A stretch of 64,000 bases of DNA from Streptomyces platensis. GTDB lineage: Bacteria > Actinomycetota > Actinomycetes > Streptomycetales > Streptomycetaceae. The position numbers and the translations under genes were made by a program. This document shows, piece after piece, positions 25,387 through 33,428 of the stretch (within the stretch, counting starts at the first letter, position 1; each line of letters begins with the position of its first letter). The stretch spans positions 8,246,001-8,310,000 of the forward strand of contig NZ_CP023691.1 in NCBI RefSeq assembly GCF_008704855.1. Reading direction: 5' to 3'. The notes below the pieces were generated by a model. It had not been told where the DNA came from. It did not search any database and worked only from the letters and a program-made list of their open reading frames with translations.

Positions 25387-27200
25387 ATGGTGTTTCGAAG
25401 ATTCGCGGTGGCCGGGGTATCCCTCGCCGCCACCATCGGAGCGGCCGCACTGGCCGTCGCCCCCACGGCCGCGGCGACCCCCCGGACCCACCCGCCCCAC
25501 TCCGCGATATCCACCGGCCAGACCGTAAGCGGCGCTCCCGCAACAGCGGTCAACGGCCCTTCCGTCCCCGGCACTTCGGCCGCCGATGCCCCGGACGTCG
25601 ATGTGGCCAAGGTCCAGGCACACCTCACCGAGCTGAACGCCATCGCCACCCGCAACGGCGGCAACCGCAAGTCCAGCGGACAGGGCTACCGGGACTCCGT
25701 CGCCTACGTCAAGAACAAGCTCCAGGCGGCCGGCTACACCGTCACCGAACAGCCCTGCACCTCCGGCTGCGCCAGTGGAGCCGGACCCAACCTGATCGCC
25801 GAATGGCCGCAGGGCGACGCCACCAAGGTGTATATGTTCGGCTCCCACCTCGACAGCGTCGGCGCCGGTCCGGGCATCAACGACAACGGCTCCGGCTCGG
25901 CCGCGCTGCTGGAGACGGCACTCACTCTGGCGGAGCAGCACCCGGCCATGGCCGCCCGGGTCCGCTTCGGCTGGTGACCGACGAAGAACAGGGCCTCAAC
26001 GGCTCCGACTTCTACGTCGGTTCGCTCTCCTCCGCCGAGCGGTCGAAGATCAAGGCGTACTACAACTTCGACATGATCGCCTCGACCAACGGCGGCTACT
26101 TCATCAACCACGTCAACTCCACCGCCGCCCAGCCGATGAAGGCGTACTGGGACTCCCTCAACCTCCAGCCCGAGGAGAACACCGAGGGCGCGGGCCGCTC
26201 CGACGACTACTCCTTCGAACAGGCCGGGATCCCGACCTCCGGATACGCCATGGGGGCCAGCGCCAGGAAGACCTCGGCGCAAGCGGCCAAGTGGGGCGGC
26301 ACCGCCAGCCGTGCCTACGACCCCTGCTACCACCAGTCCTGCGACACCACCGGCAACATCAACGCCACGGGACTGAACCGCAGCGTCGACGGCATCGCCT
26401 ACACCCTGTGGAAACTCGCCGTCACCAACTCCACCCCGGCGAACGACTTCTCCCTGGCCACCAGCCCGGCCACCGGCAGCGTCGAGCCGGGCGCCTCGGC
26501 CACCGGCACCGTCTCCACGGCCACCACCAGCGGATCCGCCCAGACCGTGCAGCTGTCGGCCACCGGCGCTCCGGTCGGGGTGACCGTCTCCTTCAACCCC
26601 GCCTCGGTGACCTCCGGCGGCAGCTCAGCCATGACCGTCGCCACGACCCCGGCCACCGCGCCCGGCACCTACCCCCTCACCATCACCGGTACCGGGTCCG
26701 TCACCCACACCACGACCTACACCCTGACCGTCCGGGGAACCGGCGGCTGCACCGCCCAACAGCTCCTGACCAACGGCGGATTCGAGAGCGGCACCACTCC
26801 CTGGACGGGTGACACCGGGACGATCGGCGCCCACGCCGGCCAGTCCGCCCACGGCGGCAGCAGATTCGCCTGGCTCGGCGGCTACGGCTCCTCCGCCACC
26901 GACACCCTCAGCCAGTCGGTGACCGTGCCCGCCGGATGCGCCAAGGCCACCTTGACCTACTGGCTGCACATCGACACCGATGAGTCCGACCGCGTCGCCT
27001 ACGACACCTTCCAGGTCAAGGTGGGCAGCACCACCCTGACGGCCCTCTCCAACACCGACGCCGCCAGTGGCTACACCCAGCGCACCCTGGACCTGAGCCG
27101 CTACGTCGGACAACGCATCACACTCACCTTCACCGCCACCGAAGACGCCAGTCTCCAGACCAGCTTCGTCATCGACGATGTGACGCTCCAGACCGGCTGA
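25387..27200 (+). pseudogene. secreted M28 zinc aminopeptidase with Ig-like and CBM-like C-terminal regions, broken by a -1 frameshift
   Basis: Homologue of Streptomyces griseus aminopeptidase. The first frame (25387-25977) encodes a signal peptide, a propeptide-like segment and the zinc-site part 'GSHLDSVGAGPGINDNGSGSAALLE', then ends '...RVRFGW-stop'. The second frame continues at once with 'TDEEQGLNGSDFYVGSL' (catalytic Glu-Glu), 'YNFDMIAS', 'GRSDDYSFEQAGIPTSGY', an Ig-like domain (about 26440-26740) and a C-terminal domain starting 'LLTNGGFESG'. Inserting one G in GGCTGGTGACC (about 25968-25978) would restore 'FGWWTDEEQG', the family consensus. The downstream frame has normal codon use and no other lesion. 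This fits a recent mutation or a sequencing error. As read, the product lacks catalytic residues. Confidence 0.85.
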
Positions 27201-27288
27201 TCCCGGCTGATCCCGGCCGATCCCGGCTGATCCGACGGCATCGGAGGGGCGAGGGCTGGTGTGCCTCGCCCCTCCGGTGCCGGAGGCG

Positions 27289-27615
27289 TCAGACCGTCGT
27301 CTCGCCCGTCGGGTAGCACGCCGCGCTGTAGTGGCCCCGGTCGCCGGTGGGTGTCCAGCCGCCGGTGCCGTGGTCAGGGTCGGCGAGGGTGAAGCCGTTC
27401 TCGTGCAGTTGCTCGCCGAGCGGGACGGCCGGGAAGCCGCTGCCGTCGGGGGTGTCCTCGACGGGCCACAGGGTGACGAGCAGGGCCTCGGTGTCGCCGG
27501 TATCGGGCTCGCGGTCGAGGCTGGCGATTTCGAGGTGCCAGCGACCGTTCCGGACGAAGGCCTCCGCCCGGAACACCGCCCGTACCGTCCGGGCGTTCTC
27601 ATGGGTCTCGGTCAT
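27289..27615 (-). CDS. hypothetical protein, 108 residues
   Basis: A small soluble protein without signal or membrane segments. It starts 'MTETHENARTVRAVFRAE' and contains 'WHLEIASLDREP' and 'LLVTLWPVEDT'. The C-terminal half is Gly/Thr-rich ('GTGGWTPTGDRGHYSAACYP'). No family was recognised. The ATG at 27615 has AGGAG about 10 nt upstream. It converges on the peptidase gene. Confidence 0.55.
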   Translation of the reverse strand: MTETHENARTVRAVFRAEAFVRNGRWHLEIASLDREPDTGDTEALLVTLWPVEDTPDGSGFPAVPLGEQLHENGFTLADPDHGTGGWTPTGDRGHYSAACYPTGETTV

Positions 27616-27733
27616 GCGAGAGGAACTCCTGTCGTGAGGCAGAGGAGTGGTCGGTGTGCTGTGCGGATTCCGGTGGGCTGCGTGGTGACGCCGGAGAGGC
27701 ACCGCTCGCGCGGCGGGGCCTGGCGGGGCGTGG

Positions 27734-28573
27734 TCAGACGTTGCGCCACCGGGCCATGGTGAAGGAGAAGAGGCCGAACAGGGCCAGTCCCGCGGCGATC
27801 GCGGCGAGCAGCCAGGGACCGGCCGAGGTGTCCGCGAAGGAGCGGAGGGTGTCGTCCATGCCCTTGGCGCGGTCGGGGTCGTAGGTCACCGCGGCCTTGA
27901 CGACGAACACCCCGGCGGCCGCGAACACCCCACCACGGGCGAGACCGCCGGATATGCCGAGCACATCGACCCCGCGCCGCAGCCGTGGCGACATGCCGCT
28001 CCGGTTGAGATGCCTGTGGAACTTGCGGAGTGCGGCGCGCACCGCGATCCAGAGCCCGGCGACGGCAATGCCCACACCCGCGGCGGCCACCAGCCAGGGG
28101 CCACCGGGCAGGCCCAGCGCCTGGGCCGTGGCATCCCGGGACCGCTGATCGCTCGCCCCGCTTCCGCTGCCCTTCTCACCTGCGGCGAAGGATATGACGG
28201 AGAGCGACACCACGGCGTAGAACACGAAGCGGGCGAACGACAGCAGCCGGGTGCCGGCCTTGTGTCCGTCGGGCCCGGCCGCGCCGAACCCCGCCTCGGA
28301 CAGGCGCCACAGCGCCATCCCCGCCAGGCCCACGCCGAGTGCCCAGATCAGCACATGGCCGAACGGCCGGGCGGCCAGCTCCGCCAGCGCCCCGCCCCGG
28401 TCGGCCTGCTCACCGGAGTCACCGAACGCGATCCGCAGGGCCAGCACCCCCACGAGCAGGTAGATCACGCCCCGGGCCACGAAGCCACCACGTGCCGCGA
28501 CGCGGACCGCGGAGCTGCGGGCCGCGCGCTGGGCGGTGCCTCGTCCGATGTGGGGTACCGCGGTGGGGTGCAT
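27734..28573 (-). CDS. DUF1206 integral membrane protein
   Basis: A 279-residue membrane protein made of three repeats of a two-helix unit, as is usual for DUF1206. Each repeat begins with a Gly/Arg-rich amphipathic stretch ('ARGGFVARGVIYLLVGVLAL', 'LLSFARFVFYAVVSLSVISF', 'SGGLARGGVFAAAGVFVVKA') and ends with a helix such as 'WLVAAAGVGIAVAGLWIAV'. ATG 28573 has TGGAGG 6 nt upstream. The function of the family is unknown. It is upstream-adjacent to a SpoIIE-type phosphatase gene on the same strand, about 150 bp away. Confidence 0.88.
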   Translation of the reverse strand: MHPTAVPHIGRGTAQRAARSSAVRVAARGGFVARGVIYLLVGVLALRIAFGDSGEQADRGGALAELAARPFGHVLIWALGVGLAGMALWRLSEAGFGAAGPDGHKAGTRLLSFARFVFYAVVSLSVISFAAGEKGSGSGASDQRSRDATAQALGLPGGPWLVAAAGVGIAVAGLWIAVRAALRKFHRHLNRSGMSPRLRRGVDVLGISGGLARGGVFAAAGVFVVKAAVTYDPDRAKGMDDTLRSFADTSAGPWLLAAIAAGLALFGLFSFTMARWRNV

Positions 28574-28725
28574 ATGTGGCCTCCAGGGGCTTGACCCAGC
28601 TGTCGGGTGACCTCCGTTTGCCCCTGGCCGCAGAACGGAAACCACCGGGCCCGCCGGCCGCAGCCGGTCCGCGTACGCCGTCATCGTCCCGCGCCGCCGC
28701 GACGGTACCCCCGGCGCGGACCGCG

Positions 28726-30042
28726 TCATGGGGCGTCCGTGTCGTGCGTCGTCCACGGGGTGGGCAGGGCGGTGGCGGGGGTGGTGTGCTCGGGGAGACC
28801 GGCGAGGGCCTCGACACGGGCGGGGCGGTACGGGGTGGGGCCACTCCACTCCAGCACCAGCACGGTGGCGTCGTCCTCGAGCCGCCCGTGGTGGTAGGCG
28901 AGATGACGCCGGATCAGCCGGCGCAGCGTCTCCGGTACGGGCAGTCCGTCGGCATGGTGCTGGATCAGGAAGTCGGTGAAGCTCTCCAGGCCGAATTCAT
29001 GTCCCCTGTGATCACGGGCCTCGGTGATGCCGTCGGTATAGAGCAGCAGCCGGTCGCCGGGTTCCAGCTGGTCCCGGCAGAGTGTGGGCGGCACACCCAG
29101 GTCGGTGCCCATGGGAGGGGCGGGCGAGCAGGACAGGGTCACGGCCGTACGCCCGTTGCGGATGATGACCGGCGGTGGGTGCCCCAGGCTGGTCCAGGTC
29201 AGCGCTCCGGTGCCGGCGTCCAGCTCGGCGAGGATGCCGGTGGCGAAGCGGTCCGAGCTGAACTGCTCCACCAGGGCCCGTTCCACCGCCTCGGCGATCT
29301 CCAGGATGCCGCAGTCCTGCCGGCGGTGGTTACGGCTGGCGGCGAGCGCGAGGTTCGCGGTCAGTCCGGCGGCCGTGTCGTGGCCCATGGCGTCGAAGAG
29401 CGCCAGGTGGACGGTCTCCTCGGCGACGGCGTAGTCGAACACATCGCCGCTGACCTCATAGGCGGGTTCCATCACCGCACTGATCAGCACCCGGTCGGTG
29501 GCGAAGGTCCGCGGCGGCATGACGCGCCACTCCATCTCCGCGGCCACATTCATCCTCCGGCGCCGTACCAGCCGGGCGTAGGTGTCGCTCCCCCCTCGCT
29601 TGCTGACCGTCATCAGGGCGATCAGCCCGCCGAGGTTGCGCAGGTCCTGGGCCGCTTGGGCGTCCATCTCGGTGTCCGGGGCGGCGGTGGCGCGCAGCAC
29701 CCCCAGCCGTTCGGTGCCGTCGAGCATCGGCACCCACCACTGGCCCGCCTCGGAGGTGCCGCCGGCGACGATGCCCCCTGTCTGGAACGCCCGGCCGGCG
29801 AGCGTGCCCTCCACCCGCACCGCGTCCGGCGCCGACTCCGACTCCCCTCCGGAACCGCATGCCTGCCCGCCGAGCCGGCACAGAATGACCTGCTGGAGAT
29901 CGGCGAGGTAGATCTGCACATCAAGCCAGCCGACCTTGGCCGCGTGCTTGGCGACCAGGTCCGGGAACTGCTCCAGGGTGACCACATGGCTCGCGGCAAT
30001 AAGGTCACCCAGCATCCGTCCCCGGGCGGCAGGACTGCTCAT
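28726..30042 (-). CDS. PP2C-type (SpoIIE) serine/threonine phosphatase with N-terminal GAF-like domain
   Basis: A 438-residue cytoplasmic phosphatase. Residues about 15-165 form a GAF-like sensory domain ('RVEGTLAGRAFQTGGIV', 'WWVPMLDGTERLGVLRA'), with a helical linker, then a SpoIIE PP2C domain. Metal-binding motifs are 'YEVSGDVFDYAV', 'LFDAMGHDTAAGL', 'LLYTDGITEARD' and 'EDDATVLVLEW'. Such proteins dephosphorylate anti-anti-sigma factors and so release SigB/F-type sigma factors. A sigma gene of that class lies about 1.7 kb away and a second SpoIIE phosphatase at 33.4 kb. ATG 30042 has AAAGGTG upstream. The partner antagonist is not in the window. Confidence 0.9.
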   Translation of the reverse strand: MSSPAARGRMLGDLIAASHVVTLEQFPDLVAKHAAKVGWLDVQIYLADLQQVILCRLGGQACGSGGESESAPDAVRVEGTLAGRAFQTGGIVAGGTSEAGQWWVPMLDGTERLGVLRATAAPDTEMDAQAAQDLRNLGGLIALMTVSKRGGSDTYARLVRRRRMNVAAEMEWRVMPPRTFATDRVLISAVMEPAYEVSGDVFDYAVAEETVHLALFDAMGHDTAAGLTANLALAASRNHRRQDCGILEIAEAVERALVEQFSSDRFATGILAELDAGTGALTWTSLGHPPPVIIRNGRTAVTLSCSPAPPMGTDLGVPPTLCRDQLEPGDRLLLYTDGITEARDHRGHEFGLESFTDFLIQHHADGLPVPETLRRLIRRHLAYHHGRLEDDATVLVLEWSGPTPYRPARVEALAGLPEHTTPATALPTPWTTHDTDAP

Positions 30043-30377
30043 AGAGGCACCTTTCCTCGGGCGTCGGCCCCGGCGGGCCGTCCGGGGCTGTCCCTTCCGC
30101 GGCACCTCGGCTGTCCCTGCGGCCAGTGGCGATGCCTGTGCTGTCGATGGTGACACCCGGACGGAGCTCGCCGACAGCGACACCGCGGTACGGCACCGGA
30201 GCGACCCCTCCGGGTTGCGGCCGGTGGGCGTTGAGTGACCGGAAGCGATGCGTCGCTCACGCCGCGACCGGGTGCGGTGACAAGGTCACCAGTTCCTTGA
30301 TACATCGCCCGCAGGCGGCTCTGCCGACGCCGCCGCAGGCAGCGGGCAGCAGGCAGAGGTGGACCCCTCGCTCCCTC
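30043..30377. other. intergenic region
   Basis: 335 bp between the phosphatase start and the stop of the lyase gene, both on the minus strand. No promoter hexamers, palindrome or small gene were recognised. Confidence 0.5.
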
Positions 30378-31271
30378 CTAGAGCGCCAGCCTGGCAACCG
30401 CTCCGATCTCCAGCGCCACGTAGAGCGCACCGTCCGGCCCGAAGGCCAGTCCATGCGGTTCGGACGAGGCGATCGGCAGGTCGTACTCCTCGATGTGGCC
30501 GTCACCGGTGATGGACCCGACGCGATTGGCTCCCCATTCGGTGAACCAGCAGTCACCGGCCGGTCCGGCGACGATCGCGTGGGGCCGGGACGCGGGGTCC
30601 GGGAGGGGGAACTCGTCGATCCGGCCGTCGGTGGTGATCCGGCCTATCCGGCCGGCGCCTATCTCCACGAACCAGAGTGCGCCGTCCCCGCCGCAGGTGA
30701 TCCCGACCGGCGCGGCGTTCTCGGTGGGGAGGGGGTGGAGGGTGATGTCCCCGTCGAAGCCGATGCGACCGATCGCATGCGCTTGATTGAGGGTGAACCA
30801 CAGGGCGTCGTCGGGCCCGGTGGTGATGGCTGAGGGGAACGCGCCGCTGAGCGGCAGGGGATATTCCGTCACCCGGCCGTCCGTGGTGATCCGGCCGATG
30901 CGGTCGCCGTGCAGCTGGGTGAACCACAGCGCTCCATCGGGCGCGGACACCATGCCGAAGGGGCCACCGCCCGGAGTGGGGAGGGGGAACGAGCTCACCT
31001 CGCCGGTCACGGTGATCCGTCCGATCCGATGGTCCCGGCTTCGGGTGAACCACAAGGCGCCGTCGGGGCCTGAGGTGATGACGGACGGCCCGCAGGACGC
31101 GGAGTCGAGTGCGTAGCGGTCGAGTTGGCCGTCCGGGGTCAGGCGGGCGAGCTGCCCCGCGTGAACCAAGGTGCACCACAGGGCGCCATCCGGCCCGGTG
31201 GTGAGCGCATACGGGCCCGCGTCCGCGTCGGAGACGGGGATCTGCTGGAACGAGGCGGTACGTCGGGTCAT
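30378..31271 (-). CDS. virginiamycin B lyase (streptogramin B lyase) family beta-propeller
   Basis: A 297-residue propeller with seven blades built on 'GPDGALWFT...G.IGRIT..G...FPLP' units. Enzymes of this family linearise type B streptogramins by eliminative ring opening. The catalytic His and Glu appear in 'RPHAIVAGPAGDCWFTEWGAN', 14 residues apart, the spacing I recall for His270 and Glu284 of staphylococcal Vgb. ATG 31271 is preceded by AAAGGA at a long spacing (about 12 nt). Chromosomal homologues are common in Streptomyces and not all have been tested, so antibiotic lyase activity is inferred. The gene diverges from the sigma factor gene across 496 bp. Confidence 0.82.
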   Translation of the reverse strand: MTRRTASFQQIPVSDADAGPYALTTGPDGALWCTLVHAGQLARLTPDGQLDRYALDSASCGPSVITSGPDGALWFTRSRDHRIGRITVTGEVSSFPLPTPGGGPFGMVSAPDGALWFTQLHGDRIGRITTDGRVTEYPLPLSGAFPSAITTGPDDALWFTLNQAHAIGRIGFDGDITLHPLPTENAAPVGITCGGDGALWFVEIGAGRIGRITTDGRIDEFPLPDPASRPHAIVAGPAGDCWFTEWGANRVGSITGDGHIEEYDLPIASSEPHGLAFGPDGALYVALEIGAVARLAL

Positions 31272-31767
31272 CGGTGGGGCGGGTCCTTTCAACGGGGTGC
31301 CGGGCGCCGGTCGCGGGGCTGTGGTCGGGGGTAGGGGAGCGGGCGGGCGTACCTGCGGGAGCGGCGGTGTCGGAGCAGGGCCGGCCAGAGTCCAAGCCAT
31401 TACTGCTACATCAGTTGCATTAAGAATGCTGTCACGGCGCCGCCGCAGAAGCAACAAGAATTTTTGGCGAGGTCTCCGCAGCGGGGGCGCCGGCGAGCGA
31501 CTCAGCTGGTCGATCGCGTGCGTCCGCAGCTCTCAGTTGGAGGAGGGGCGGACTCCGGGGATCTCCAACGTCAGGCAAACCGCGGCCAGTTGGTTGCCCA
31601 CCGATACTTCCCGCCGGGGGAACGGAGCCCGCCGCCTGAGCTCACCGGCCACACCGGTCGCCACCGCCCGCCCCGGGACAACGCACCGGAACGAGTGGAC
31701 ATGCATGTGTCAGCCACGGGTAGGGGAGCGTGCGACGGGGGCTCAGCAACAAGGCGGGAGCCAGAGC
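31272..31767. other. long divergent intergenic region with A/T-richer patch
   Basis: 496 bp between the lyase and sigma factor genes. At about 31398-31470 the DNA is clearly poorer in G+C than its surroundings (CATTACTGCTACATCAG, GTTGCATTAAGAATGC), a likely promoter or regulator site for the lyase gene. No gene was recognised. Confidence 0.5.
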
Positions 31768-32655
31768 ATGAGGACCAACAGCACCATGGCGGCCGGAATG
31801 GAGCCGGAGACCACGTCGAAGGTGGGTGCCGTTCCGGCTCCGGCGGTGCTGCCGCACATCGAGGCGCCGCAGCGCGTCGCCCCGGCCGACGCACGGGAGT
31901 TGTCCAAGCTCTTCCTCGCGCGGCTGGAGACGGTGGAGGAGGGCACGCCCGAGTACCAGTACGTGCGGAACACCCTCATCGAGATGAACCTCTCCCTGGT
32001 GCGCTATGTCGCCCGCCGTTTCTCCAGCCGCAGGGAATCCCTGGAGGACGTCCTCCAGGTCGGGACGATCGGTCTGATCAAGGCGATCGACCGCTACGAG
32101 CCTTCCCGTGAGGTGGAGTTCACCACGCTGGCCGTCCCGTACATCCAGGGCGAGATCAAGCGGTTCTTCCGCGACACCACGTGGTCGGTGCGGGTGCCGC
32201 GGCGCCTCCAGGAGCTCCGGATCGACCTCGCCCGGGCCCGCGAGGAGCTGGAGGGGGAGGGCAGCCACGAGCCGTCCGTCGCGGAGCTCGCCGACCACCT
32301 CGACATGCCCGAGAGCGAGGTGGAAGAGGGCTTGGTGGCTTGCAACGGCTATGACAGCGACTCCATCGACCGGCCCATCCAGGCCGGCGGTGGCGGCAAG
32401 CAGCAGACCGGTTTCGTCGCCGACCTCATCGGCGCCGAGGACCCCGCCCTCGGCCTCGCTGAGGACATCCAGGCCCTCAAGCCCCACCTGGCCAAGCTCA
32501 ACGACCGCGACCGCACCCTCCTCCAACTGCGCTTCGGGGCCGAGATGACACAGGCCGAGATCGGCGAGGAGCTCGGCCTCTCCCAGATGCATGTCTCACG
32601 CCTGCTGACCCGCGCCTGCACCACTCTGCGCGAGGCACTGCTCGTCGAGGAATGA
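31768..32655 (+). CDS. RNA polymerase sigma factor of the SigB/SigF/SigG type
   Basis: A 295-residue stress/sporulation sigma factor. Region 2 is clear: 'NLSLVRYVARRF', 'LEDVLQVGTIGLIKAIDRYEP', 'EFTTLAVPYIQGEIKRFFRDT' and 'VRVPRRLQEL'. Region 3 ('PSVAELADHLDMPESEVEEGL') and region 4 ('LNDRDRTLLQLRFGAEMTQAEIGEELGLSQMHVSRLL' split across its HTH) follow. The N-terminal 45 residues are a variable extension. ATG 31768 has GGGAG 8 nt upstream. It is flanked by two SpoIIE phosphatases, fitting partner-switch control. Streptomyces carry about nine paralogues of this class, so I do not name it. Confidence 0.9.
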   Translation: MRTNSTMAAGMEPETTSKVGAVPAPAVLPHIEAPQRVAPADARELSKLFLARLETVEEGTPEYQYVRNTLIEMNLSLVRYVARRFSSRRESLEDVLQVGTIGLIKAIDRYEPSREVEFTTLAVPYIQGEIKRFFRDTTWSVRVPRRLQELRIDLARAREELEGEGSHEPSVAELADHLDMPESEVEEGLVACNGYDSDSIDRPIQAGGGGKQQTGFVADLIGAEDPALGLAEDIQALKPHLAKLNDRDRTLLQLRFGAEMTQAEIGEELGLSQMHVSRLLTRACTTLREALLVEE

Positions 32656-32765
32656 AGCGCCCGTCGTGACGGTGGCTCAGAGGCGGGACGAGGAAGTGGC
32701 CGGAGACCAGGGCAGGTGCCGCCAGGTCGCGCGTCCACGCCGCGCCGCGCCGGTCCCGCCCGTGG

Positions 32766-33185
32766 TCACCCGGCCTGGCTGCTGTCCTTCAAGCTGCCCC
32801 AGCCGTGCCAGCGGTCGATCTCGATCCAGGCGCTGACCCGACGGCGGTCCCGCTGCGGGTACGGCTTGCCGAGGTAGTGCTGCGCCAGTCGGTCGATATC
32901 GGTGAGCGCGTCGTCGGCGAGGATTTCGGCGACGTGGCCGATGAGGCTGAGGTGCGTGTACCAGTTGCCCTCGTCCAGCACGGTGAGCGTGACCCGGGGA
33001 TCGTTGCGGAGGTGCGCCAGCCGTTTGCGGCCTTCATCCATGTTGACCAGCACCCGGCCGTTGTCCCAGAGGTACCAGGTGGCCGTCGAGACCGGCTGCC
33101 CGTCCGCGCGCAGCGTCGTGATGACCGCCGGATTCGCCTTCCCCACCATGCTGACTGCCGCATCGGGAAGCGGTGGTTTCGACAT
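32766..33185 (-). CDS. PPOX-class split-barrel flavin/F420-binding protein
   Basis: A 139-residue pyridoxamine-phosphate-oxidase-like barrel. 'AVITTLRADGQPVSTATWYLWDNGRVLVNMDEGRKR' (split over two strands) and 'LRNDPRVTLTVLDEGNWYTHLSLIGHVAEI' are typical of the TIGR03618 F420-dependent subgroup. 'YLGKPYPQRD' and 'WIEIDRWHGWGS' close the fold. GGAGG lies about 10 nt upstream of the start at 33185. The cofactor (F420 or FMN) and substrate cannot be decided by eye. It looks monocistronic. Confidence 0.85.
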   Translation of the reverse strand: MSKPPLPDAAVSMVGKANPAVITTLRADGQPVSTATWYLWDNGRVLVNMDEGRKRLAHLRNDPRVTLTVLDEGNWYTHLSLIGHVAEILADDALTDIDRLAQHYLGKPYPQRDRRRVSAWIEIDRWHGWGSLKDSSQAG

Positions 33186-33281
33186 CTGAGGTGCCCTCCA
33201 TTACGGCGCCGCCCGCCGGTCGCGACGCTCGACATGATCGACGTCAACGACTGTACTCAGCTCACCCCTCACCTTCCTGTT

Positions 33282-33326
33282 GACCGGGGCGACCAGGGCG
33301 ACCAGGGCGACCGGGGTGACCGGGGC
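33282..33326. repeat. five tandem 9-bp units (GACCRGGGY)
   Basis: Five consecutive units of GACC[GA]GGG[CT] in a non-coding stretch between the PPOX gene and the second SpoIIE phosphatase gene. A related but inverted 9-bp array lies about 160 bp further on, inside the phosphatase gene. Confidence 0.8.
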
Positions 33327-33428
33327 GGCCGCGGCCCGGCGTCCCTGGCCACGCCACCGCCGTCCTACCGACCAGACCCCTGGCCCTGAGAACGAGGCCC
33401 AAGGCCTGCCCTGCTCCCATCCCACGTC

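Noticed and set aside
25387..27200. Programmed ribosomal frameshift in the M28 gene
   Set aside because: No slippery heptamer or downstream structure evident, and secreted M28 enzymes are normally encoded in one frame; a mutation or sequencing error is simpler.
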